Origin: CAYPTI01 sp964413525 [NCBI: uncultured bacterium]
Lineage (GTDB): Bacteria > T1Sed10-126
Direction: 5' to 3'
DNA: 9,317 bases
Assembly: GCA_964413525.1 (NCBI GenBank)
Contig: CAYPTI010000075.1
Coordinates: 1 to 9,317, forward strand
Under the pieces are notes generated by a model that saw only the letters and a list, made by a program, of their open reading frames with translations, searched no databases and had not been told where the DNA came from. This document shows, in pieces, positions 1 to 6,887 of this stretch; the first letter of the stretch is position 1, and the number at the start of each line of letters is the position of its first letter. The translations under genes were made by a program, and so were the position numbers.

Positions 1-537
1 ACGTCTCCCGCTACGATGCCCATGCGACATAAAACATCAGCTCCCTAAGAAAAAAGATGGCGCTGCCGATTAACTACGTTCCAGCAAGCTTCAACATTAC
101 CAGCAGGAGAAAACAAAACCATGTCGCTTACCATCATTGGCATGTCGCAGGTGTGAAGTCAAGCTCGACTTCATTCGTTCCCGTTCAGCCCGTTGAATTC
201 CATCACCCCAAGCATCCCGTAACAGACGTGAAAATGATCACGCCATTTTGGTTCAACATTCGTACCATAACCACGATTTCGCATTATGCAAGGAGAACTT
301 GCTGGAGGTACAACCGGGTTCGACCGGGCGTCGAGGGGTCTCCGCCTTTGTTTGCTCCGAAGCCTTCCTCCAGGCGTTCGATCCTGGGTCCGCTACACAC
401 GAACACGACTTCCCGGCCGGCTTTCCCGATTGAAAGGAGCCCGGTTGACGGAAACCAAAACAACCTTGACCCCTTTCCTTCCGTTCTTCATGGTAGGAAA
501 AACGTTTCTGGTGATTGGCGGTAACCCCTGACCGGAC
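1..537. other. Upstream region without a convincing gene
   Basis: The first half (about 1-290) is clearly more AT-rich than the rest of the window, as expected of a regulatory or intergenic region. Open frames exist here, but their translations look like no family I know and have no good start signals. At the left edge a divergent minus-strand gene could begin with ATG at 30-28. It is preceded 10 bases upstream by TAGGGAG (47-41), but only ten codons are visible, so this is a guess. A plus-strand gene could equally end here (stops at 28-30 or 46-48). TTGACG (445) and TTGACC (466) resemble -35 boxes for the hydrolase downstream, but neither has a good -10 partner. Confidence 0.5.
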
Positions 538-2424
538 GTGATTCCGCTGCCCGATCCAACGGATACGTCTTCTCCCCTTCATCAGGTCGTCACCCGGTTC
601 GACGAACCGGTGCCGATGCGGGATGGAGTGGACCTGGCGACGGACCTGTTCCTGCCGGACGATCCGGAACCCCGACCGGTTCTGCTGGCCCGAACCCCCT
701 ACAACAAACGGAACCAACTGGAACGCCATGGCGAGTGGTTCGCCCGGCGAGGCTACGCGGTGGCGATCCAGGACTGCCGGGGCCGGTTCAAGAGCGAAGG
801 AACGTTCTACATTTACAAACACGAACCGGAAGACGGCTACGACACGGTTCAGTGGCTCGCGAACCAGCCGTTCTGCAACGGGAAAATCGGGACCCTGGGG
901 ACCTCCTACGGAGCCTGGGTCCAGAACGGTCTTGCCTCCCTGGATCCCCCGAACCTGGAGGCCATGTTCGTCAACCAGGGAGCTGCCAACGCCCGGAAGG
1001 CTACCTTCCGCCACAACGGAGCGTTTGAACTTCGCTGGTTGTGCTGGGCCCTCACCGTGGGGGGAGGCTTCGCCCAAGCCTGCCTCGACGACAGCGCCCT
1101 GCAGGCTCAGTTTGCCAACCTCGACGTCCGGGATCTGCTGCAACGGTACCCGATCCGGCCCGGTCAGAGCCCCCTTCGACACCTGCCCGAATACGAAACC
1201 TGGCTGTACGACGTACTGGGTTCCGGATCGGCCTCCGATCCCCTCTGGCAGCTGCCGGGGTTTAACTTTGAACGGCACTACGATCAGCACGCCGATGTCC
1301 CCACGGTCTACTCCGGCGGCTGGTACGATTCCTACACCAAGGCCACCTGTGATAACTACCTGGGGCTCTCGGAACGGAAGAACAGCGAACAGTTCCTGTT
1401 CATGGGTCCCTGGACCCACGGATGGGACCGCTATCCCCTGCCGTCCTGGAACAAGTCGTACTCGGGAGAGGTTGAGTTCGGATCCTCGGCTATCGAACCG
1501 TTCAACGAAGTACGGCTTCGATTTTTTGACCACTACCTGAAGGGACGAAACACCTGGTCCGAACCCACCGTCCGGTACTTTCTCATGGGAACGGGAGACG
1601 GACACCGGACCGCCGAGGGACGACTTTTTCACGGGGGAGAATGGAACCAGGCCGATCGATGGCCCCCATCCGGGACCGAACCCACCGACTTCTACCTCCA
1701 CGGAGACGGGACCCTGAGCCCGGTCGAACCGGATCAGTCCGAGGGGTCGACCCGGTTCACCTACGACCCCAGGAATCCGGTCCCGACCCTGGGGGGGAAC
1801 TGTTCCTCCTACGCCACGTACGAACCCCGGGAGGAATCGTTGCTTGAATATCCACTGGCCGAACGCAAACTGCTCAGCATCACCGGTGCGGGAGGATTCG
1901 ATCAGCGAACGAGGCCGGACACCTTCGGGGCCGAACCGCCCTACGGTCCGCTTGAATGGCGGGACGACGTGCTGGTGTTTCGTACTCCGCCTCTCGAGGA
2001 ACCCGTCACCGTGGTGGGACCGATCCGGGTCTGGCTCTACGGATCCACGGACGGGTCCGATACTGATTTCACGGCCAAGCTGATCGACGAGTATCCCCCT
2101 TCGACCGATTTTCCAGACGGGTTTGCCCTGAACCTGTCGGACTCCATCTGCCGGGGTCGGTTCCGGGGATACCGTGAGGAAGCCGATCCGTTAACGCCGG
2201 GCGACGTGTACGAATTCTACCTGGAACCCTATCCCACGGCGAATCACTTTAAACGGGGGCATCGCATCCGGCTGGACGTCTCCTCCTCCAACTTCCCCCG
2301 CTTCGATCCGAACATGAACACCGGCGGTCCGTTAACCGGGGAAGGAGGCCACCGGGTGGCCCGGAACACCCTGCATCACTCCGGCGAATACCCGAGCCGG
2401 ATCGAACTCCCCGTCCGGACGTAA
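538..2424 (+). CDS. CocE/NonD family alpha/beta hydrolase (X-Pro dipeptidyl-peptidase/cocaine esterase type)
   Basis: This 628-residue serine hydrolase belongs to the family of cocaine esterase, glutaryl-7-ACA acylase and X-Pro dipeptidyl peptidases, which cleave esters or amides; the substrate cannot be read from sequence. The catalytic set is complete. RTPY (52-55) supplies the oxyanion-hole Tyr55, the nucleophile elbow GTSYGAW gives Ser123, GGWYDSY gives Asp264 and GPWTHG gives His294. The N-terminal half is the alpha/beta core with a helical cap (about 145-250). From about 370 to 625 follows the jelly-roll PepX-C domain, with its typical LEEPVTVVGPIRVWLYGST and a GHRIRLDVSSSNFPRFD-like strand. 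There is no signal peptide, so it should be cytoplasmic. The start is GTG, three codons after an in-frame TGA (529-531), and its ribosome site is weak. The next ATG (616) would delete the conserved beginning of the core. The next gene lies 153 bases downstream. Confidence 0.93.
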   Translation: MIPLPDPTDTSSPLHQVVTRFDEPVPMRDGVDLATDLFLPDDPEPRPVLLARTPYNKRNQLERHGEWFARRGYAVAIQDCRGRFKSEGTFYIYKHEPEDGYDTVQWLANQPFCNGKIGTLGTSYGAWVQNGLASLDPPNLEAMFVNQGAANARKATFRHNGAFELRWLCWALTVGGGFAQACLDDSALQAQFANLDVRDLLQRYPIRPGQSPLRHLPEYETWLYDVLGSGSASDPLWQLPGFNFERHYDQHADVPTVYSGGWYDSYTKATCDNYLGLSERKNSEQFLFMGPWTHGWDRYPLPSWNKSYSGEVEFGSSAIEPFNEVRLRFFDHYLKGRNTWSEPTVRYFLMGTGDGHRTAEGRLFHGGEWNQADRWPPSGTEPTDFYLHGDGTLSPVEPDQSEGSTRFTYDPRNPVPTLGGNCSSYATYEPREESLLEYPLAERKLLSITGAGGFDQRTRPDTFGAEPPYGPLEWRDDVLVFRTPPLEEPVTVVGPIRVWLYGSTDGSDTDFTAKLIDEYPPSTDFPDGFALNLSDSICRGRFRGYREEADPLTPGDVYEFYLEPYPTANHFKRGHRIRLDVSSSNFPRFDPNMNTGGPLTGEGGHRVARNTLHHSGEYPSRIELPVRT

Positions 2425-2577
2425 TCGCCAGGGCCTCGAACCGGATGATGAACCGACCTCATTTACCGTCCGAATCGGGTCCCCCCGGTACCTTCCGTTC
2501 CTTGCCAGCTGAGGGGCGGTGTGAAAAACTGACTCCGGTACGGAGGCGATCCTGCCGAACGGTGAGGCGATGGATCC

Positions 2578-2940
2578 ATGGACCCCTACAGCGATCGGCT
2601 CGGGGTTGAGGTCGTCCGGTCGGATCCGGACGAAGCCCGGGCCCGGCTTCAAATAAAGGAACACCACATGACCGGGTTCGGGGTAGCCCATGGCGCCGCC
2701 ATTTATGGTCTGGCCCACGTGACCTTTGCCGCCCTGTGTCGGTCTCAGGATGTTGAATCCATCCTGGCCCTCAACACCAGCATGTCCTTCCTTCATGCCG
2801 CCCGGGAGGGGGAAACCCTCTCGGCCGTAGCCCGTCCCATTCAGCAGGGGCGTCGGTTTACCCTCTGCCGGGTAACCGTGAGCAACGAAAAGGGCCAGCT
2901 GGCCGAATTCCAGGGGCGGGCGTACGTTCCGGAGGAATAA
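2578..2940 (+). CDS. PaaI-like hotdog-fold thioesterase homologue with altered catalytic residue
   Basis: A 120-residue single hotdog domain of the PaaI/4HBT group, whose members hydrolyse acyl-CoA thioesters in the cytoplasm as tetramers. The signature helix is FGVAHGAAIYGLAHVTFA (residues 34-51), matching the PaaI pattern HGG-x5-LAD. Here the second Gly is Ala40 and the Asp nine residues after the His, which is catalytic in PaaI, is His47 (codon CAC where GAC would be Asp). The following strands, LNTSMSFLHAAREGETLSAVAR (65-86) and FTLCRVTVSN, are typical of the fold. Activity may be lost or changed. The ATG at 2578 has GTGAGG ten bases upstream; another ATG at 2570 is out of frame and closes after 28 codons. 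Its stop abuts the stop of the acetoacetyl-CoA synthetase on the other strand, so the transcripts probably overlap. Confidence 0.85.
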   Translation: MDPYSDRLGVEVVRSDPDEARARLQIKEHHMTGFGVAHGAAIYGLAHVTFAALCRSQDVESILALNTSMSFLHAAREGETLSAVARPIQQGRRFTLCRVTVSNEKGQLAEFQGRAYVPEE

Positions 2941-4932
2941 TCAACACTTCAGTCCCCACGACTCGAACAGGTCCGACCGGCGGCGAACGATTTCCCGTAA
3001 CGCTTCGGGGTTTTCGGTTGAGTCCGGGTTGGCCGCTTCGTCCAGTGGTTGACCCTGCAGAATCTTCCGGACCGGCAATTCCAGTTTTTTGCCGCTGAGG
3101 GTCCGGGGAACCTCCGGGATGGCCGCCAAAAAGTCAGGCTCATGGCGGGGGGTCAACCGGGAACGGATCTGTTCGCTGATGGACCGCCTCAACTCCTCGT
3201 CCAGTTGCTCTCCCTCCGCCGGCTGGACAAGCAGAACCAGGTAGGTTGTCCCGTCCTGCGTAATGCCCACGGCCAGGGAGTCCTGAACCGATTCGAGTCC
3301 CGTCAACGCGCGATAGAGTTCACTGGTCCCGATCCGGACTCCTTTCCGGTTGATCGTGGCGTCCGACCGCCCGTAAATGACGGCCGAACCCCGGTCGGTG
3401 ATCTTGATCCAGTCCCCGTGTCGCCAGACGCCCTCGTACGTCTGAAAATAGCTCTCCCGATACCGCCGGTCCCCCGGATCGTTCCAGAAGGACAGCGGCA
3501 TGGAGGGCATCGGTTGTTTGATGACCAGTTCCCCCGCCCGCTGTTCCCCGATCAGAGACCGACCCTCGTCGTCGAACGAATCCACGTCCGCCCCCAGCCC
3601 CCGGCACTGTAGTTCCCCCGCGTGAACCGGCTTCAACGGGGTTCCGAGGACGAAGGCCGTGCACAGGTCGGTTCCTCCGCTGGCGGACACCAGCCAGAGA
3701 TCCTCGCCCAGCGCCTCATAACACCAGGCGAACGCTTCCGGCGGCAGCGGGGCCCCCGTTGACCCGACCGAGGTCAATCCGGACAAATCAAGCCCGGTCA
3801 GATCGACGTCCCGTTCCATCGCGTCCACGAGGAAGGGTGCACTGGTCCCGAACACCGTGATTCCCGCGTCCTCGATCAGTCTCCACAATCCGAGGTGATC
3901 GGGGTGATTCGGGGCTCCGTCGTACAGGACGGCCGGCACACCCAGAAGCAGCGACCCGATCAGGTAGTTCCACATCATCCAGCCGGTGGTGGTGTACCAG
4001 AAAAACCGGTCCTCGCCCGGTTCCAGATCGTGATGCAGCCCCAGGACCTTCAGGTGTTCCAGCAGGATCCCGCCGTGGCCCTGGACGATCGGTTTCGGAG
4101 GACCGGTGGTCCCGGAGGAGTAGAGGATCCAGAGGGGATGGTCAAACGGAACCGGCCGGGGGTCCAGGGGCTCCGGATCGGCCACGGCCTCCTCCCAGGG
4201 GGTCACCGGCACGGGGCCTTCAACGGACGAGGTCGCCCCGGTCCCCTGAACATGAACGAGTCGTTCGAGAGAAGTAATTTCCTCGGCGACGGAACGCACC
4301 ACGTCCGCCCGGTCGTAATCCGTCCCTTTGTACCGGTACCCGTCCACGGTAATCAGAACGCTCGGTTCAATCTGATCAAACCGGTCAACGATGCTTCCCT
4401 GACCGAAGTCCGGGGAACAGCTGGACCAGATGGCTCCCAGGCTGGCGGCGGCGAGGAAACCCACCACGACTTCCGGTCCGTTGGGGAGGATGGCGGCAAC
4501 GCGGTCGCCGGAGGATAGTCCCCAGTCCCGGAAGGACGATGCCAGACCTTCAACTCGTTTTCGGAGTACCTCCCAGGAAACCTCCCGGGGTTCCCGGTCC
4601 TCCGTGCAAACGATCAGAGCGGGCCTCGATTCGGAGGCCTGAGCAAACACCCGATCCACGTAGTTGAGTTCGAGTTCCGGGAACCAGGAGACGTCCGGCA
4701 TCCGTTCTCCGGTAAGCACGGGTTCCGGGTCGCCCTGATACGCCACGTCAAAATAGTCCAGGAGATCGGACCAGAAGACGCGGTTCTCCTCCACGGACCA
4801 GCGCCACAGGTCCTCGTATCCGTCGAACGGACCCCGGTCGTGGGTTTGCTCAACCCAGCGACCGTAGCGGGCCAACCGACTGGACTCAAACCACTCCTCC
4901 GGCGGTCGCCAGAGCTGAGTACCTTCCTCGAT
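2941..4932 (-). CDS. aacS: Acetoacetyl-CoA synthetase (acetoacetate-CoA ligase)
   Basis: An ANL-superfamily ligase that activates acetoacetate with ATP and CoA to acetoacetyl-CoA, AMP and PPi, used in ketone-body, leucine or polyhydroxybutyrate metabolism. Numbering is from the proposed start, 663 residues, a usual family length. The family-specific N-terminus is present (LWRPPEEWFESSRLARYGRW, then LWRWSVE and FW at about 43-54). The adenylation motifs are YSSGTTGPPKP (271-281), SASGGTD (416-422), HGDW with Asp507, YGRSDATINRKGVRIG (520-535) and catalytic Lys615 in LSGKK. The only conventional start, TTG at 4875-4873, would remove the conserved LWRPPEE segment. The frame stays open upstream to TGA at 4941-4939 with no ATG, GTG or TTG, so I propose ATC at 4932 (or 4935), preceded by GGTGATC (4943-4937), which complements the 16S rRNA 3' end. 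Product confidence is high, start confidence moderate. Confidence 0.92.
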   Translation of the reverse strand: MEEGTQLWRPPEEWFESSRLARYGRWVEQTHDRGPFDGYEDLWRWSVEENRVFWSDLLDYFDVAYQGDPEPVLTGERMPDVSWFPELELNYVDRVFAQASESRPALIVCTEDREPREVSWEVLRKRVEGLASSFRDWGLSSGDRVAAILPNGPEVVVGFLAAASLGAIWSSCSPDFGQGSIVDRFDQIEPSVLITVDGYRYKGTDYDRADVVRSVAEEITSLERLVHVQGTGATSSVEGPVPVTPWEEAVADPEPLDPRPVPFDHPLWILYSSGTTGPPKPIVQGHGGILLEHLKVLGLHHDLEPGEDRFFWYTTTGWMMWNYLIGSLLLGVPAVLYDGAPNHPDHLGLWRLIEDAGITVFGTSAPFLVDAMERDVDLTGLDLSGLTSVGSTGAPLPPEAFAWCYEALGEDLWLVSASGGTDLCTAFVLGTPLKPVHAGELQCRGLGADVDSFDDEGRSLIGEQRAGELVIKQPMPSMPLSFWNDPGDRRYRESYFQTYEGVWRHGDWIKITDRGSAVIYGRSDATINRKGVRIGTSELYRALTGLESVQDSLAVGITQDGTTYLVLLVQPAEGEQLDEELRRSISEQIRSRLTPRHEPDFLAAIPEVPRTLSGKKLELPVRKILQGQPLDEAANPDSTENPEALREIVRRRSDLFESWGLKC

Positions 4933-5064
4933 GATCGATCACCCTTCGGGAGTCGGAATTCGTGTCCTCTCCTGCAGGGGGCCGGAACCCCCGGTTCACC
5001 CGACCGCGTCGAGCCCTGGACCGGATGAGAAGGACCGACCGGCCTTCGGATGCGAACAAAATTT

Positions 5065-5076
5065 GAGCGAACGCTC
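5065..5076. promoter_or_regulatory. Inverted repeat GAGCG-AA-CGCTC, candidate operator
   Basis: A perfect 12-base inverted repeat. Its form (five-base arms, two-base centre, CG at the inner ends) resembles operators of TetR-family regulators such as PaaR that control fatty-acid or phenylacetate catabolism. It would lie about 20-31 bases downstream of the start of transcription from the promoter proposed at 5103-5131, a place where a repressor could block the synthetase gene. A repeat this short can also occur by chance. Confidence 0.3.
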
Positions 5077-5102
5077 CTCCGATCCGGTGCGTGACGCTTA
5101 CA

Positions 5103-5131
5103 TTCTTAAGTCCGTAAATGATCAAAGTCAA
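5103..5131 (-). promoter_or_regulatory. Possible sigma70 promoter for acetoacetyl-CoA synthetase
   Basis: On the minus strand TTGACT (5131-5126, five of six consensus bases) is followed after 17 bases by TAAGAA (5108-5103, three of six). Local AT content is above the surroundings. The leader to the proposed ATC start would be about 165 bases and would contain the inverted repeat at 5065-5076. The weak -10 makes this tentative. Confidence 0.33.
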
Positions 5132-5234
5132 GTTCCAATACGTTCCCTCACCGGATCCGTACCGGGGTCGAACCATTCTCCGTCCATCGGACGCGGTTCT
5201 CGACGGTCGGGTTGAGGAAACCGTCCGCTCGTGG

Positions 5235-5263
5235 TTGGATTCCAACCGGGGAACCAGTAGGCT
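5235..5263 (+). promoter_or_regulatory. Weak candidate promoter for the stress operon
   Basis: TTGGAT (5235-5240), a 17-base spacer and TAGGCT (5258-5263) match the sigma70 consensus at three positions each. The -35 box sits inside a perfect inverted repeat, GGTTGGA-T-TCCAACC (5233-5247). The leader to the first gene would be nearly 190 bases. No better plus-strand candidate was seen. Confidence 0.2.
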
Positions 5264-5455
5264 AGGCCGTGGAAACCGTAGACTCAGGTTGATTCGTTTC
5301 AATTCGATCCTCGGGGACTCGGTCCAACCGTTCGCTTCCCGGATTCCCAGGGTACGTCATCGGAATCGGACGCGGCAGCGAGGCGGATGGGAAGAACCCG
5401 TCGGGTCGTGAGTCCTCTGCAGGGGAATGAAATCAACGGGAAGGAGCCAGGGCCC

Positions 5456-5821
5456 ATGAAAATCCTGATTGGCTTCTGCCGGAAGGAGTGGAATCCCGAT
5501 TCCTGCCGCCGGCTTCTCCGGTTTGTCTCCGACAGCTACCGTTCGGAATCGTTGACCCTGGCGATCCCCGAATCAACCCCCAACCCGGACGAGGTTCGAG
5601 ATCAGGTCCAGACCGAGCTGGCGAAATATGACCTGGAGTCCGAGGTGACTCTCCTCGGTGAGAACCCGGCGGCGCGGCTTGTGGACCTGGCGGAAAAACA
5701 CTCGTTCGATCTGATCGTCCTGGACGGAGGACGACGGACTCCGATGGGAAAGTACCGCCTCGGCCAGACGGCGGAGTTCGTGGTCATGAACTCGCGTGTT
5801 TCCGTTAGCCTGGTCCGCTGA
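5456..5821 (+). CDS. Universal stress protein (UspA family), divergent copy
   Basis: A 121-residue single UspA domain, near the short end for the family. It begins MKILIGF, the first beta strand of the fold, and ends with FDLIVLDGGRRTPMGKYRLGQTAEFVV-type sequence, the family's nucleotide-loop region (about 85-110). The usual ATP-binding pattern G-x2-G-x9-G-(S/T) is degenerate: the first two Gly positions are Asp90 and Arg93, and the Ser/Thr after the last Gly is Gln104. The first strand lacks the normal acidic residue seen as VDxS (here GFCRKEW). ATP binding is therefore doubtful. The ATG at 5456 is chosen because AAGGAG (5441-5446) lies nine bases upstream; an in-frame start at 5387 would add a non-conserved tail. 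It is first in a three-gene operon, with the acetyltransferase starting seven bases after its stop. Confidence 0.85.
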   Translation: MKILIGFCRKEWNPDSCRRLLRFVSDSYRSESLTLAIPESTPNPDEVRDQVQTELAKYDLESEVTLLGENPAARLVDLAEKHSFDLIVLDGGRRTPMGKYRLGQTAEFVVMNSRVSVSLVR

Positions 5822-5828
5822 TTGCTTC

Positions 5829-6401
5829 ATGACCTCCCTTGCCGAAACCATTGAGTCCGCCGTCGAGCCCACCCGCCGCCAGTTTCCTCTCCCCCCGCTG
5901 TGCCATCGTCCGGACCACCGGCACCGGTTTCTCGTCAATCGGATCGGTGACGATATAATGGAAGAACTGGTGGAAATGTATCTGGAATTCGCCCCGGAGG
6001 ACCGGGCTCAGGGCATCCCGCCCGGTCGGGAACCGGCCATCCGCCGGTGGCTGGACGGCATGCTTTCCGGCATCAATCTGGCGGCCCGTGCCGCCGAGCA
6101 GGACGGCTCCCCGAACTCCGTTCGGGGCCACGTGCTACTCGTGCGGGCGGAGGACGAGGTATGGGAACTGGGCATCTTTGTCCTGCGGGCGGTTCAGGGA
6201 CTGGGGCTCGGAACCTCCCTGTTAACGGCCCTGCTGGGTCTCTGTCAGCAGAAGGACATCCGAAAAATCTGGCTCACGGTGGAACGCTGGAACAAACCGG
6301 CCATTAACCTGTATCGAAAAGTTGGATTTCAGACCCTCAATTCACAGCAAATGGAACTGGAAATGGCTCTGGTGCTGGACGATCCCGAAGACTCCGGTTA
6401 A
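5829..6401 (+). CDS. GNAT family N-acetyltransferase
   Basis: A 190-residue GCN5-related acetyltransferase that would transfer acetyl from acetyl-CoA to an amine on a protein or small molecule; substrate unknown. The acetyl-CoA loop is VQGLGLGTSLL (122-132), fitting (Q/R)-x-x-G-x-G. It is preceded by the beta-4 strand WELGIFVLRA (112-121) and followed by IWLTVERWNKPAINLYRKVGFQ (147-168), the typical C-terminal half. The first 35 residues are Pro/Arg/His-rich and outside the fold. The ATG at 5829 follows the upstream stop by seven bases and lacks a Shine-Dalgarno site, suggesting translational coupling. Starts at GTG 5796 (overlapping the upstream gene) or ATG 5958 are alternatives. Position between two universal stress protein genes hints that one of these may be its target, which is inference. 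Confidence 0.85.
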   Translation: MTSLAETIESAVEPTRRQFPLPPLCHRPDHRHRFLVNRIGDDIMEELVEMYLEFAPEDRAQGIPPGREPAIRRWLDGMLSGINLAARAAEQDGSPNSVRGHVLLVRAEDEVWELGIFVLRAVQGLGLGTSLLTALLGLCQQKDIRKIWLTVERWNKPAINLYRKVGFQTLNSQQMELEMALVLDDPEDSG

Positions 6402-6420
6402 CCGCAAGGATGTGAGAGAC

Positions 6421-6822
6421 ATGTATGACGTCTTGCTCTGTGTTGACGAACACGAATCCCGATCCCTGGAGCAGGCCCGGGCGGTGGTCGACCTGCCGGG
6501 GGACCCCGGCTCGATCAACGTGCACGTGTTCCACAGTTTTGAGGACAACCCGGCCGGCGCAACCATTATGCAATTCGGTCCCGCCCGCCGGGCCCGAAAC
6601 CTCCTTGAGGATGAAGGACTCAACGTGACTATGGAGGAATCCAGCGGTCCGCCGGCCGAACGAATTCTGGAACGGGCCGAGGAACTGAACGTGAACATGA
6701 TCTGTCTGTCGGGAAGGAAACGAACCCCGGTGGGAAAAATTCTGTTCGGAAGCGTCACGCAGGCCGTGCTCCTGGAAGCCGATCAACCCGTCCTGACCTG
6801 CGGGATCACCCCGGTGGAGTAG
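6421..6822 (+). CDS. Universal stress protein (UspA family)
   Basis: A 133-residue UspA domain. It starts MYDVLLCVDEHESR (first strand with the conserved Asp9) and ends with MICLSGRKRTPVGKILFGSVTQAVLLEADQPVLT-like sequence, the nucleotide-binding loop (about 97-111) and last strand. The final Gly-Ser (110-111) is retained, unlike in the first stress protein of the operon, though the two early Gly of the consensus read Ser97 and Lys100. Both copies share the core RTPxGK, so they are paralogues that have diverged strongly elsewhere. The ATG at 6421 has AAGGA (6406-6410) ten bases upstream and lies 19 bases after the acetyltransferase stop. It is last in the operon; a palindrome and hairpin follow. 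Confidence 0.9.
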   Translation: MYDVLLCVDEHESRSLEQARAVVDLPGDPGSINVHVFHSFEDNPAGATIMQFGPARRARNLLEDEGLNVTMEESSGPPAERILERAEELNVNMICLSGRKRTPVGKILFGSVTQAVLLEADQPVLTCGITPVE

Positions 6823-6860
6823 CGTTTCGTTCCAAAACCGGTCGGCCATCCGATCCCTGT

Positions 6861-6880
6861 TCAGGTCGGTACCGACCTGA
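6861..6880. repeat. Perfect 20-bp palindrome in convergent gap
   Basis: TCAGGTCGGTACCGACCTGA reads identically on both strands, with no loop bases. It lies 38 bases after the second stress protein gene and 38 bases before the end of the DoxX gene. With no spacer it is a better dimeric-protein site or DNA cruciform than an RNA hairpin, though a transcript could still fold with a four-base GUAC loop and eight paired bases. Confidence 0.6.
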
Positions 6881-6887
6881 CTGCGAT

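Larger units (their letters stand above)
4933..5455. other. Divergent intergenic region between acetoacetyl-CoA synthetase and stress operon
   Basis: About 520 bases separate two divergent transcription units. I see no recognisable gene. A 97-codon plus-strand frame beginning ATG at 5118 has no Shine-Dalgarno site and an Arg-rich, unfamiliar product, and several frames overlap without coding bias. The region holds a possible minus-strand promoter (5103-5131), a weak plus-strand promoter (5235-5263) and two inverted repeats (5065-5076 and 5233-5247), each listed separately. Confidence 0.6.

Noticed and set aside
308-330. GGGTTCGACC looking like a tRNA T-arm
   Set aside because: After TTCGA the bases cannot restore the G53-C61 pair of a T-arm, and no acceptor or anticodon arm surrounds it. 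GGTTCGA-like strings recur through the window because of base composition.
57-524. Plus-strand 155-codon frame upstream of the hydrolase
   Set aside because: No Shine-Dalgarno site, mixed composition across the AT-rich to GC-rich transition, no recognisable family, and overlapped by two other open frames.
253-1701. Long minus-strand open frame (482 codons) opposite the CocE-type hydrolase
   Set aside because: Its product is Gly/Val/Pro-rich and matches no family, while the plus strand encodes a protein with every catalytic motif. Openness of the antisense frame follows from codon bias.
2502-2530. TTGCCA-N17-AAAACT as a promoter for the thioesterase homologue
   Set aside because: The -10 matches only three of six bases and the box is not better than chance; read-through from the upstream hydrolase gene is equally likely.
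5118-5411. 97-codon plus-strand frame in the divergent intergenic region
   Set aside because: No ribosome site, Arg-rich unfamiliar product, and it spans both regulatory repeats and the likely operon leader.
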